The notes below the pieces were generated by a model. It saw only the letters and a program-made list of their open reading frames with translations, was not told the DNA's origin and did not search any database. Of a DNA stretch of 41,565 nucleotides, positions 26,406 through 34,599 are shown piece after piece. A program made the position numbers and the translations under genes. This DNA is from Flavobacteriales bacterium (lineage in GTDB: Bacteria > Bacteroidota > Bacteroidia > Flavobacteriales_E > Vicingaceae), in assembly GCA_002401955.1 (NCBI GenBank), contig NVUQ01000090.1, positions 1-41,565 on the forward strand. Direction: 5' to 3'. How positions within the stretch are numbered: the stretch's first letter is position 1; the number at the start of each line of letters is the position of its first letter.

Positions 26406-26807
26406 ATGAATTACGAAGATTTCCATAAAGAAGTAAAGTATAGAACAAGCCGGAGTGGAGGTGCTGGTGGTCAGAATGTAAATAAGGTTTCTACAAAAGT
26501 AGAGTTGTTGTTCAATATAGAAGCATCGGTGGTATTAACTGATAGGAAAAAAGCCATTATTTTAGAAAAATTAGCCAATAGAATTTCACAAGAAGGTGTG
26601 TTGTCTTTAAAATGTGATGAAACTCGTAGTCAGTTAACCAATAAAGAAATAGTATTTCAACGGTTTATTCATTTGATAAAAACGGCTTTAACCCCTGTAA
26701 AAAAAAGAAGACCAACTAAGCCAAGTAAATCGTCTGTTAGAAAAAGACTAGATAATAAAAAGAAACATTCCGAAAAGAAATCCAATAGAAAGTTTAAAGG
26801 AGAATAA
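26406..26807 (+). CDS. arfB: ArfB/YaeJ-type alternative release factor (peptidyl-tRNA hydrolase)
   Basis: Rescues stalled ribosomes by hydrolysing peptidyl-tRNA on truncated mRNA. The 133-residue length fits ArfB rather than a full release factor, which would also carry codon-recognition domains. The catalytic loop SGGAGGQNVNKVSTKVEL (GGQ at about 21-23) is intact. The C-terminal tail is strongly basic (KKRRPTKPSKSSVRKRLDNKKKHSEKKSNRK), as needed to enter the mRNA channel. It precedes dapF by 61 bases, with a palindromic repeat in between. Confidence 0.93.
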   Translation: MNYEDFHKEVKYRTSRSGGAGGQNVNKVSTKVELLFNIEASVVLTDRKKAIILEKLANRISQEGVLSLKCDETRSQLTNKEIVFQRFIHLIKTALTPVKKRRPTKPSKSSVRKRLDNKKKHSEKKSNRKFKGE

Positions 26808-26819
26808 AATTATAGATTT

Positions 26820-26847
26820 CCTCCCTTGAGGGAGGATTAAGGTGGGT
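26820..26847. repeat. Short dispersed palindrome between arfB and dapF
   Basis: CCTCCCT-tga-GGGAGG at 26820-26835 is followed by attaaggtgggtg. This phrase is a familiar scattered intergenic element in Flavobacteriales genomes. Only one copy lies in this window, so repetition is from general knowledge. It may also act as a weak terminator for arfB. Confidence 0.5.
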
Positions 26848-26868
26848 GATTTTAATTAATTTTACATC

Positions 26869-27645
26869 ATGCAAATAGAATTCTATAAATATCAAGGAAC
26901 AGGAAACGATTTTGTTATGATTGATAATCGTAATAATGTCTTTGATAAAACCAATTTAAAACATGTTCAATACCTTTGTAATAGAAGATTTGGAATAGGA
27001 GCAGATGGATTAATTTTGATTGAAAACCTTGATGATTTAGATTTTAATATGATCTATTTTAATGCAGATGGTACCCAGAGTTTTTGTGGAAATGGAAGTA
27101 GATGTGCTGTAGCTTTTGCAAAACGTTTAGGGATTATAGAAAAACAAGCAATGTTTTTATCTACAGATGGAGAACATGAAGCTTGGATAAATAAGGATGG
27201 AGAGGTTTCCTTGAAAATGCATGATGTAACGAGTATTGAAAAAGGAGATGATTATTATTTTATTGATACAGGTTCACCACATTACATTGTAAATGTTGAG
27301 GATGTAAATAATGTTGATGTAAAAACTGAAGGAGCTGCTATACGTTATAATAAAAGGTTTAAAGCCGTAGGAACAAATGTGAATTTTGTGAAGTATGGAG
27401 AGACTCACTTAGATATTAGAACTTATGAAAGAGGAGTAGAAGATGAAACGCTTTCATGTGGAACAGGAGTAACGGCAGTTGCTTTAAGCTATGCTGATAA
27501 TAGTGGTTTACAAGAAGGAGTAGTTCATGTAAATGCAGCTGGAGGAAACCTAAAGGTAGGTTTTAAAAGAGCTGGAAATGAGTTTAAAGACATTTGGTTA
27601 ATTGGTTCTGCCACTTTTGTTTTTAAAGGAACCATAGAATTATAA
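26869..27645 (+). CDS. dapF: Diaminopimelate epimerase
   Basis: Converts LL- to meso-diaminopimelate, the last step before both lysine and peptidoglycan precursor synthesis. The two catalytic cysteines are visible: C73 in NADGTQSFCGNGSRCA and the second in ETLSCGTGVTAVALSYA. Substrate-binding landmarks YQGTGNDFVMIDNR and GSPHYIV are also present. The 258 residues are normal for this phylum. It implies meso-DAP peptidoglycan, the ligand of OmpA-like domains such as the one fused to NqrC in this window. Confidence 0.96.
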   Translation: MQIEFYKYQGTGNDFVMIDNRNNVFDKTNLKHVQYLCNRRFGIGADGLILIENLDDLDFNMIYFNADGTQSFCGNGSRCAVAFAKRLGIIEKQAMFLSTDGEHEAWINKDGEVSLKMHDVTSIEKGDDYYFIDTGSPHYIVNVEDVNNVDVKTEGAAIRYNKRFKAVGTNVNFVKYGETHLDIRTYERGVEDETLSCGTGVTAVALSYADNSGLQEGVVHVNAAGGNLKVGFKRAGNEFKDIWLIGSATFVFKGTIEL

Positions 27646-27652
27646 AACCAAC

Positions 27653-27669
27653 CTTAGCTTAACTAAGGA
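27653..27669 (+). terminator. Weak hairpin after dapF
   Basis: CCTTAG-cttaa-CTAAGG, a 6-bp stem, begins 8 bases after the dapF stop and is followed by atctattt. The T-run is poor, so it is only a possible terminator. Confidence 0.3.
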
Positions 27670-27687
27670 TCTATTTAATAAGAGAAT

Positions 27688-27799
27688 AACCGCAGAGAAT
27701 TTTAAGACTTCGCTAAGAAAAGAAGTGTGGTTTCTTAAATTCTTAAGAATAAAAATAGTTTTAGCGATCTTTGCGTAAAACTTTATTCTCTTTGCGGTT
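27688..27799. repeat. About 112-bp palindromic dispersed element between dapF and the next gene
   Basis: The ends are inverted copies: AACCGCaGAGAA on the left and TTCTCtttGCGGTT on the right. Internal arms cttcgctaagaaaag and ttttagcgatctttgcg continue the pairing. The sequence belongs to the 'aaccgcaaagacgcaaag' type of non-coding repeat found across many Bacteroidota. A minus-strand open frame through it (27640-27882) is an artefact. It sits 15 bases before the following ATG, so it may carry or affect that gene's leader. Confidence 0.65.
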
Positions 27800-27814
27800 A
27801 AATGAGATTGATTA

Positions 27815-28357
27815 ATGAACAAATACCCAATAAATATAACAGCAACAGTAAATGAGGAAAATCTCCAAAAAGGAGTTTTCATCTTTATTTATAGAGCTTC
27901 TAGAATACCACCACATATTGGCGTTGTTGTAAATGGTTTATTGTATGATATTACTTCTATTGGACCAAACATAGATTTACCAGTAGCGGATTTTTATAAA
28001 ACAGCAGTTAAGAGAAAAACTGAAGTGTTGTTTGTGGAACTTAAAGATTCTAAAGTATCAAATCTTAATGAAATAATTACAGCAATGGTTAAAAACCATT
28101 ATAAAGTAACTACAGATACAAGCTGTTTAGTTCCTGTTAAAGAATTTATTAGTAAGACGTATGTAAATGTAAGTGAAACAAATTTTATTTTTGAATTGCT
28201 TCCTCTTTTATATGAAAATGATTTGATAACTGATGTTTGGGAGCTAAATCTTGCCCATAAAATAAAAAATAACATTTTTGAAATAATTAAATACACAAAA
28301 CAAGATGTTGAGGATTGTTTAGCTGCGTTAAATCGAAAAGAGAAAATTACTTGTTAA
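27815..28357 (+). CDS. Conserved-type hypothetical cytosolic protein upstream of a GNAT gene
   Basis: A 180-residue protein with no signal peptide or membrane helix. The N-terminal part looks alpha/beta (GVFIFIYRASRIPPHIGVVVNGLLYDITSIGP) and the C-terminal half helical. The string HIGVVVNGLLYDITSIGP recalls NlpC/P60- or PPPDE-like papain folds, where a His is followed by substrate-binding strands, and CLVPVKEFI could supply a Cys. This resemblance is weak. It overlaps the GNAT gene by 7 bases if that gene starts at TTG 28351, implying coupled translation. Confidence 0.6.
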   Translation: MNKYPINITATVNEENLQKGVFIFIYRASRIPPHIGVVVNGLLYDITSIGPNIDLPVADFYKTAVKRKTEVLFVELKDSKVSNLNEIITAMVKNHYKVTTDTSCLVPVKEFISKTYVNVSETNFIFELLPLLYENDLITDVWELNLAHKIKNNIFEIIKYTKQDVEDCLAALNRKEKITC

Positions 28358-28848
28358 AATCACAAAATATCTTTTTAAGGAAACTTGAATCAACCGATGT
28401 TGATTTGATACTAGAGTGGGAGAATAATATTGAAAATTGGGAAGTAAGTGGAACAGTTAAACCTTTTACAAAAGAGGAGATAGAGCAATTTGTAAATGGA
28501 AATCATGATATTTATGAAAATAAGCAAATTCGCTACGTTATTTGTTTAGTAGCTAATAATAGGGCAATTGGAGCGTTAGATTTGTTTGAGTTTGATTCTC
28601 AAAATAAAACAGTTGGAGTAGGAGTTCTAATTGCAGAAACAGAGAATAGAAGAACAGGTTATGCTTCCGATTCTCTAAATCTTATTTGTGATTATTGCAG
28701 TAATGAACTAAACGTTGTTACTATTTTTTGCAACATTCTTAAAGATAATATTGCTAGTATTCGTTTATTTGAAAAAAATGGTTTTCAGTTTGTTGAAGAA
28801 CGAATATTATTTAAAAAACCAATTAATTATTATGAATTAAAATTGTAG
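28351..28848 (+). CDS. GNAT-family N-acetyltransferase (TTG start)
   Basis: Transfers an acetyl group from acetyl-CoA to an amine; the substrate is unknown (SpeG/RimJ-like subgroup). The family start 'n-I-F-LRkLE..D...ILEWENN...W' begins right after TTG 28351. An upstream ATG at 28315 would add a non-homologous leader overlapping the previous gene by 43 bases. The acetyl-CoA site region is GVGVLIAETENRRTGYASDSL, and the C-terminal NIASIRLFEKNGFQFVEE is the standard GNAT ending. About 165 residues. Confidence 0.85.
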   Translation: MLKSQNIFLRKLESTDVDLILEWENNIENWEVSGTVKPFTKEEIEQFVNGNHDIYENKQIRYVICLVANNRAIGALDLFEFDSQNKTVGVGVLIAETENRRTGYASDSLNLICDYCSNELNVVTIFCNILKDNIASIRLFEKNGFQFVEERILFKKPINYYELKL

Positions 28849-28858
28849 AATCTACGAT

Positions 28859-28929
28859 ATTGCGAGAATCGAAGCCATCTCATATAGTAAATATAAGATT
28901 GCCGCACTCGTGCCTCGTTCGCAATGACG
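28859..28929. repeat. REP-like palindrome between the GNAT gene and mltG
   Basis: Starts ATTGCGAGaatcgaagccatctc and ends attgccgcac...CTCGttCGCAATgacg. The two arms pair around an AT-rich centre. A related half copy lies at 30096-30122 (CGTCATTGCGAGGCACGAAG). This is the 'cattgcgaggcacgaagcaatct' family of scattered repeats. Confidence 0.65.
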
Positions 28930-28940
28930 AATAAAATAAA

Positions 28941-29981
28941 ATGTTTAAAAAAGTAATTATATCACTATTTCTAATTGCTGCATTTGTAGGAGCATATATT
29001 GCTTACGATATGTATCAACAAGTTTATCAACCAAACGTAACTTTAGAGAATTCTACCGATAAATATTTTTATGTATCTTCTGATTCTCAGTTTGATGATA
29101 TTGTACATAATCTATATGAAAAAGGATATATTATTAATAGAGAATCTTTTGAATTTGTGGCTGAAAAGAAAGCTGGATTTAAAAACAATATTCATCCAGG
29201 AAGATATTTATTAGAAGATGGGATGAGTAACAATGAGTTGGTAGATTTATTTCGCTCGGGCGAAACAGTACCTGTAAAAGTTACCTTTAATAATGTTAGA
29301 ACCAAGGCTGATTTAGCAGGTAAACTTTCTAGAAATTTGGAGTGTGATAGCCTAGAAGTTTTAGATTTGATAAATAGCCCAGAATTTGTTGCTAAGTATG
29401 GGTTTAATCAAAAAACCATTTTAACTTTATTTTTACCAAATACCTACCAATTTAATTGGGCTACAACTGCTGAAGAGGCTATAAAAAGAATGGCAACAGA
29501 ATATAAAACGTTTTGGACAGCTGAACGTAAAGCAAAAGCGAGTAAGCTCAACCTGTCTCAATCTGAAGTAGCCATTTTGGCCTCTATTGTTCAGGCAGAA
29601 CAAACAGTACATAGTGATGAAAGACCAAAAGTTGCCGGACTTTACATTAATAGATTAAGAATAGGAATGGCTTTACAATCGGATCCTACATTGGTTTATG
29701 GCTTGGGAGATTTTACAATTAGAAGGGTGCTTAATAAACACAAAGAAGTAGACTCTCCTTACAATACTTATCGACATAAAGGTTTGCCACCAGGACCAAT
29801 AAACTTACCCAATATTAAAAGTTTAGATGCAGTATTAAATTATGAAAGTCACAAGTATTTATACATGTGTGCAAAAGAAGATTTCTCTGGGTATCATAAT
29901 TTTGCAAAAAACTACAACCAGCATTTAATTTACGCACGTAAATATCAAAGAGAATTAAATAAAAGAAAAATTTATAATTGA
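28941..29981 (+). CDS. mltG: Endolytic murein transglycosylase MltG
   Basis: Inner-membrane enzyme that cuts nascent glycan strands and sets their length. Residues 1-24 are an N-terminal anchor helix. A LysM-like region (about 40-110) leads to the YceG domain, with the catalytic Glu in ILASIVQAEQ and the downstream signature VAGLYINRLRIGMALQSDPTLVYG. GLPPGPINLPNIKSLDAVLNY and YLYMCAKEDFSGYHNFAKNY complete the C-terminus. The 346 residues are typical. dapF-GNAT-mltG clustering ties two peptidoglycan steps together. Confidence 0.95.
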   Translation: MFKKVIISLFLIAAFVGAYIAYDMYQQVYQPNVTLENSTDKYFYVSSDSQFDDIVHNLYEKGYIINRESFEFVAEKKAGFKNNIHPGRYLLEDGMSNNELVDLFRSGETVPVKVTFNNVRTKADLAGKLSRNLECDSLEVLDLINSPEFVAKYGFNQKTILTLFLPNTYQFNWATTAEEAIKRMATEYKTFWTAERKAKASKLNLSQSEVAILASIVQAEQTVHSDERPKVAGLYINRLRIGMALQSDPTLVYGLGDFTIRRVLNKHKEVDSPYNTYRHKGLPPGPINLPNIKSLDAVLNYESHKYLYMCAKEDFSGYHNFAKNYNQHLIYARKYQRELNKRKIYN

Positions 29982-30404
29982 TGTTACATTCATAACTGTC
30001 ATCCTGAACAATATTTTATTCCCGCTTTATCGGGATAATAAAATAACATGATGAATCTTTTGAGTTTAATACAGTAATGGTGCATTTAGTTTTTACGTCA
30101 TTGCGAGGCACGAAGCAATCTCATTATAAAATAGCAAGATTGTTTTAGCTTGAATTATTTATACTGTTCCACCAAGCAGTATCTTGCATCTGGACCCCGG
30201 ATCAAGTCCGGGGAGGAGTTGGCTCGTGGTGTTGTTAACTAAAAACTCAAAAGATACCTCGGGGCTTTTGCTTTCGCAAAACGTGCTCGGTATGACATTC
30301 TACTCTCCTCAAATTTGCTAGTAAACATGTCATCCTCAGCTTGACTGGGGTCTAAGTAAAAGGTTATAGTGGAGATTACGGGTCAAGACCGCAATGACTA
30401 AACG
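29982..30404. repeat. 423-bp gene-free gap filled with four different palindromic repeats
   Basis: No coding sequence is seen. In order: a bulged hairpin ATTTTATTCCCG / CGGGatAATAAAAT (30013-30044), which may end mltG transcription; a REP-like half element CGTCATTGCGAGGCACGAAG (30096-30122) related to the repeat at 28859; a GC-rich hairpin CCCCGGA-tcaag-TCCGGGG (30195-30213); and an imperfect palindrome ATACC...TTTTGC-tttc-GCAAAA...GGTAT (30254-30293). After these comes a 'gtcatcctcagcttgac' phrase of the same general type. It appears to be a sink for small mobile repeats between two converging genes. Confidence 0.7.
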
Positions 30405-31730
30405 TTAATTAGTAGCACTGCCAAACCCAACTAATCTATCAAAATTATCGTTAAGCTGTCTATGATAAACTAAAATAGAGTACTCGTTTTTGGTTTCATA
30501 ATGAGAGCCTTCAACTAGAGCAATATCTCCTTTGTTTTTAGAACCATCTTTTACAAAGCAATATACGTAGTTGTAATAACCTTGTTTTAATAATACTTCT
30601 TTAGTGTATTGTTGTTTTAGCGTATCATAATCTAATTTTAGCTCTTCCTTAAATTTCCAATCACAAAATTTACCAAATAAATAAAGGTTGCCATCCCTTA
30701 TTGGAGGAGAGTAGGGTAGTGTAAAATGTACTTTAACATAATCAGCTTCAATGTCACTGTTTTCTCCTTCGTTACGTTTAATTAAAAAGTTTCCGTTTAA
30801 ATCTGCTTGAGAATAATATTGTTTAAAAGAGCGTCTTTCGTCTTTCAATAAATAAGCGTGTACCATTTTATCATGGTTTTCAAACTGTATTTTTTTTACT
30901 CTGATGGTATTGTATCTAATGCTTTTTAAATCAAATTCTCTAAACTCATTGTTGGCATCAAACACATTTTCACCATTATTAAAATCATAGTTTAATTCGG
31001 TGTCTTTAATAAGTTTTGGTTCTAAACCGGTAATGGCATTGTCCCAACGATAGTTTTGCATCAAAACAACATTCAATCTCTCGAAAGGATCTGTAATGTC
31101 ATAACCATCATGGTTAATTTTAAAATCTACTTCTTGTCTAAAATAACTTTCGTTTACATCAGTTGCTCGTTTAATGTTCATGTTTATAGAAACATTGTTT
31201 TCATAAACCATAAAACGTTTGGTTAATATTGGATTTTCTTTATCATTTACTTTGTAAACCATTAAAATATAATTGCCAGATATTAATGGTTTCATGCTTT
31301 CATTAGGGAAAGTAAGGTTATAGTGCGTGTAGTATAAATCTGTATTACTTGAATAGTTAAAGTCGAATAATTCATCCTCTTGAAACCCTTCAAGATACTC
31401 CATAGGAGATAAATCAGATGGTTCCCAAGTGGCATCGCAATGGATAACAGTATAATTGTAAATGCTATTATCTCTTCTTAAATCATCAAAACTTAACATA
31501 ATAGTTTCGTTTCCATTCATATTAATGATAGGATAGCTCATTTGAGAATGTGAATTATAAAGTAAAACAGTCTTTATACTATCATCATAAATATAATCAT
31601 CATAGCGTATGTAATTTTCAAGAGCATAATCATCATCATTATCAATAATTTGATGAGAGCTACAGATAACAAAGATACATCCTGAAATTAAGGTTGTTAT
31701 TGCAGAAAGCTTTAAGAAATGAATGCCCAT
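30405..31730 (-). CDS. Type IX secretion system plug protein (DUF5103)
   Basis: DUF5103 proteins include the Plug protein that closes the periplasmic side of the T9SS translocon SprA. The 441 residues show an N-terminal export signal (about 5-27; ITTLISGCIFVICSSH, possibly a lipobox around C17 or C23) and then all-beta domains. Family-like blocks are SYPIINMNGNETIMLSFDDLRRDNSIYNYTVIHCDATWEPSDLSPMEYLEGF, DYNFNNG-type strands, and a C-terminal region of three-strand repeats (GNLYLFGKFCDWKF...YNYVYCFVKDGS). It agrees with the T9SS-sorted CotH protein encoded upstream. It is divergent from nqrA. Confidence 0.85.
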   Translation of the reverse strand: MGIHFLKLSAITTLISGCIFVICSSHQIIDNDDDYALENYIRYDDYIYDDSIKTVLLYNSHSQMSYPIINMNGNETIMLSFDDLRRDNSIYNYTVIHCDATWEPSDLSPMEYLEGFQEDELFDFNYSSNTDLYYTHYNLTFPNESMKPLISGNYILMVYKVNDKENPILTKRFMVYENNVSINMNIKRATDVNESYFRQEVDFKINHDGYDITDPFERLNVVLMQNYRWDNAITGLEPKLIKDTELNYDFNNGENVFDANNEFREFDLKSIRYNTIRVKKIQFENHDKMVHAYLLKDERRSFKQYYSQADLNGNFLIKRNEGENSDIEADYVKVHFTLPYSPPIRDGNLYLFGKFCDWKFKEELKLDYDTLKQQYTKEVLLKQGYYNYVYCFVKDGSKNKGDIALVEGSHYETKNEYSILVYHRQLNDNFDRLVGFGSATN

Positions 31731-31888
31731 AAAAGTAATCTTAGTTGGTAAAAATACGATATTGAAGGATGCAAAATCAGCACCAATTTTTTTTTTAAAT
31801 ATTTTATTATATTAATGAGTAATTAATCAATATTAACAATGAGTATCAGAATTTCATCGATGAATATATTTTTGTTGCAACACGCACT

Positions 31889-31907
31889 ATTTAGAATGAT
31901 TCTAAAT
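31889..31907. promoter_or_regulatory. Perfect 19-bp palindrome resembling a Fur-family box, upstream of nqrA
   Basis: ATTTAGAAT-g-ATTCTAAAT is perfectly symmetric about 31898. The AATnATT core and 7-1-7 spacing are the shared design of Fur, PerR and Zur sites. It lies 90 bases before ATG 31997 and about 56 bases before the candidate -7 element. It lies about 160 bases from the divergent plug gene, so it could serve either gene. Which regulator binds cannot be told from sequence alone. Confidence 0.5.
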
Positions 31908-31962
31908 TAGCTATTAGAGAGTTTATTTTTAATAAGTCGATAGAAAAAAAAGCTTATTCTTC

Positions 31963-31970
31963 TATTTTTG
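31963..31970 (+). promoter_or_regulatory. -7 promoter element of the nqr operon
   Basis: TATTTTTG is a perfect TAnnTTTG, 26 bases before the nqrA ATG. No TTG is seen 18-21 bases upstream, so the -33 part is weak or activator-dependent. Confidence 0.45.
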
Positions 31971-31996
31971 CATACTTATTCCACAAAAAAAGATAT

Positions 31997-33349
31997 ATGT
32001 CAAAAGACGTAAAAATTCGAAAAGGCGTAAATATTAAGTTAAAAGGCGTTGCCGAAAAACTTTATGCTGATGCTTCTTCCACTTCTGATGTTGTAATAAA
32101 ACCTACTGATTTTCCGGGATTAATTCCAAAATTATCTGTTAAAGTTGGCGATAAAGTGAAGGCTGGATCTCCTCTTTTCTATAATAAAGAAATTGATAGA
32201 GTGTTATTTACTTCTCCAATTAGTGGAGAGGTTACAGAAATTAACAGAGGAGAAAAAAGAAGGATATTAGAGGTAAAGGTAAGAGCTGACGGAAGTAATA
32301 CTTACGAAACTTTTAAACAGGGAGACCCTGATAACATGGCTAAAGAAGAAATTCTTGATACGATGTTAAAGAGTGGAGTTTGGCCTTTTATTCGTCAACG
32401 ACCTTATGATGTTATTGCGAATCCTATGGATACACCAAAGGCAATTCATGTAACTGCTTTTGATTCTGCACCTTTAGCACCAGATTTTGGTTTTATTGCT
32501 CACGGACAAGGAGATTTATTACAAGTTGGCTTAGATGCTTTAACAAAATTAACTTCAGGTACAGTTCATTTAAACATTACTGGTAACGCTAATGCTGATG
32601 AGGCTTTTAATAGTGCTAAAAGTGTTCAAATAAATAAAATATCAGGACCACATCCAGCAGGTAATGTTGGTATACAAATGCATCATATTGATCCTATTAA
32701 TAAAGGAGAAGTAGTATGGGTGTTAAACGCATTGGATGTTTTAACAATTGGAAAGGTATTTAAAGAAGGGAAATTTGACGCTTCTAGAACAATTGCTGTT
32801 GCAGGTTCTAAAATAACTACTCCTAAATATGTGAAAACTATTTTAGGTGCTAATGTTGGCGATTTTCTTAAAGGAAATTTAGAAGAAGAAGCTCGTGTTA
32901 TCAGTGGTAACCCTTTAACAGGAACTCATATTCAATCTGATGGACATTTAGGGTTTTACAATTACCAAATAACGGCAATTCCAGCAGGTGGAGAACCAAG
33001 ATTTATGGGATGGTTACCATTTTTAGGGTTTACTGGATTTAGTTTATCAAGAACTTCATTCTCATTTTTAAACCCTAATAAAGAAAGAGATTTAGATGCA
33101 AACATAAATGGAGAGGAAAGAGCTTTTGTAATGGCTGGCCAGTACGAAAAACTTTTCCCTATGGATATTTTTCCAGTTCATTTAGTAAAATCTATGATAT
33201 ATAAGGATATCGATTTAATGGAAAATTTAGGAGTTTACGAAGTTGCTCCAGAAGATTTTGCTTTATGTGAGTACGCATGTACTTCAAAAATCGAAACACA
33301 AAAAATAGTAAGAGAAGCATTAGACTTAGTACGAAAAGAAACGAGCTAG
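31997..33349 (+). CDS. nqrA: Na+-translocating NADH:quinone reductase subunit A
   Basis: Cytosolic-facing subunit of the sodium-pumping NADH dehydrogenase, involved in quinone binding. The 450 residues show the family opening DVKIRKGVNIKLKGVAE, a lipoyl-like hammerhead (KVGDKVKAGSPLFYNKEIDRVLFTSPISGEV), then GDPDNMAKEEILDTMLKSGVWPFIRQRPYD and the C-terminal ALCEYACTSKIETQKIVREALDL. Full length. It is the first gene of a six-gene operon. Confidence 0.96.
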   Translation: MSKDVKIRKGVNIKLKGVAEKLYADASSTSDVVIKPTDFPGLIPKLSVKVGDKVKAGSPLFYNKEIDRVLFTSPISGEVTEINRGEKRRILEVKVRADGSNTYETFKQGDPDNMAKEEILDTMLKSGVWPFIRQRPYDVIANPMDTPKAIHVTAFDSAPLAPDFGFIAHGQGDLLQVGLDALTKLTSGTVHLNITGNANADEAFNSAKSVQINKISGPHPAGNVGIQMHHIDPINKGEVVWVLNALDVLTIGKVFKEGKFDASRTIAVAGSKITTPKYVKTILGANVGDFLKGNLEEEARVISGNPLTGTHIQSDGHLGFYNYQITAIPAGGEPRFMGWLPFLGFTGFSLSRTSFSFLNPNKERDLDANINGEERAFVMAGQYEKLFPMDIFPVHLVKSMIYKDIDLMENLGVYEVAPEDFALCEYACTSKIETQKIVREALDLVRKETS

Positions 33350-33367
33350 AATAATTAAGCAATTAAA

Positions 33368-33389
33368 CAATGTAACAATTGTTACATTG
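33368..33389. repeat. Perfect 22-bp palindrome between nqrA and nqrB
   Basis: CAATGTAACAA is followed directly by its reverse complement, with no spacer. It sits 18 bases after the nqrA stop and 29 bases before nqrB. Similar words (CATTGTTACATTA) occur in the nqrD-nqrE gap at about 36676-36690. There is no T-run, so it is not a simple terminator. Confidence 0.6.
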
Positions 33390-33418
33390 ATTTATTGACA
33401 AATTGATACATTAAATAA

Positions 33419-34597
33419 ATGAAAGCATTAGAAAAATTCATGCAAAAAGTAAAGCCGAAGAGTGATGGGAAATTTCCTATAGCTCATGCGGTTTGGGATG
33501 GAACCTATACCTTTTTATTTGTTCCTGGGCATACCAATAAGAATGGAGTTCACATTAGAGATAGTGTGGATTTAAAAAGAACAATGATTATTGTTGTATT
33601 GGCTTTAATTCCATGTTTACTATTTGGTATCTATAACGTTGGACATCAGCATTTTTTAGCAATAGGAGATTGTTTATCCTCAGATCATGTATGTGATTTG
33701 TTTATGGATAAATTCTTATTTGGAGCAATGAAAGTATTGCCTCTGGTAATTATTTCTTACGGAGTAGGGTTGGGAGTAGAATTTGTTTTTGCGGCAATTA
33801 ATAGGCATCCAATACAAGAAGGCTTTTTGGTGTCGGGAATGTTAATTCCTTTAATTGTACCAGTAGATATTCCATGGGCAATGTTAGCAGTAGCAGTAGT
33901 TTTTGCTGTTATCTTAGGAAAAGAAGTTTTTGGAGGTACAGGAATGAATGTATTAAATGTAGCCTTGGTTACCAGAGCATTCTTATTCTTTGCTTATCCA
34001 ACAAAAATGTCGGGTGATAAAGTATGGACAAACACTGATTTAGCTGAAGGAGAACATTTAATTGATATGTATTCAGGAGCAACACCTATGGGTAATGCTG
34101 CTAATGGAGTTATGGAAAAAATGCCTTCACTTATGGAATTAGTTGTTGGATTTATTCCTGGGTCTATTGGAGAAACTTCAGTAATTGCTATTGGATTAGG
34201 AGCAATCTTATTGCTATTTACAGGTATTGCTAGTTGGAGAATTATGTTGTCGACTTTTATTGGTGGTTATGTAATGTGTTTAATATTTAATGCAGCAGCT
34301 GGAGATAATCTGTTTATGGCAATGTCTCCGGTACATCAATTGGCAATGGGAGGTTTTGCTTTTGGGTTAGTCTTTATGGCTACAGACCCTGTTACAGGAA
34401 CACAAACAAACTCAGGGAAATGGGTGTATGGTATTTTAATTGGTATTCTAGCAATTCTAATTAGAGTTGCTAATCCAGCCTATCCAGAGGGAATGATGTT
34501 GGCGATACTAATAGGTAATGTATGTGCACCATTAATTGATCATGTAGTGATTAATTCAAATATTAAGAAAAGAATAAAACGAGTTAAAACAGCATAG
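33419..34597 (+). CDS. nqrB: Na+-translocating NADH:quinone reductase subunit B
   Basis: Integral membrane subunit carrying covalent FMN and part of the sodium path. The 392 residues begin with a soluble segment (FMQKVKPKSDGKFPIAHAVWDGTYTFLFVPG) and then show about ten membrane helices. The covalent FMN site is the Thr in MYSGATPMGNAANG. The downstream MATDPVTGTQTNSGKWVYG loop is strongly conserved. It ends two bases before nqrC. Confidence 0.96.
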   Translation: MKALEKFMQKVKPKSDGKFPIAHAVWDGTYTFLFVPGHTNKNGVHIRDSVDLKRTMIIVVLALIPCLLFGIYNVGHQHFLAIGDCLSSDHVCDLFMDKFLFGAMKVLPLVIISYGVGLGVEFVFAAINRHPIQEGFLVSGMLIPLIVPVDIPWAMLAVAVVFAVILGKEVFGGTGMNVLNVALVTRAFLFFAYPTKMSGDKVWTNTDLAEGEHLIDMYSGATPMGNAANGVMEKMPSLMELVVGFIPGSIGETSVIAIGLGAILLLFTGIASWRIMLSTFIGGYVMCLIFNAAAGDNLFMAMSPVHQLAMGGFAFGLVFMATDPVTGTQTNSGKWVYGILIGILAILIRVANPAYPEGMMLAILIGNVCAPLIDHVVINSNIKKRIKRVKTA

Positions 34598-34599
34598 TT

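Noticed and set aside
27640..27882. Minus-strand open frame of 80 codons
   Set aside because: It runs through the dispersed palindrome at 27688-27799 and antisense to the next gene; composition is repeat-derived.
28315..28350. ATG start for the GNAT gene at 28315
   Set aside because: The added leader is not GNAT-like and overlaps the previous gene by 43 bases; TTG 28351 starts exactly at the family boundary.
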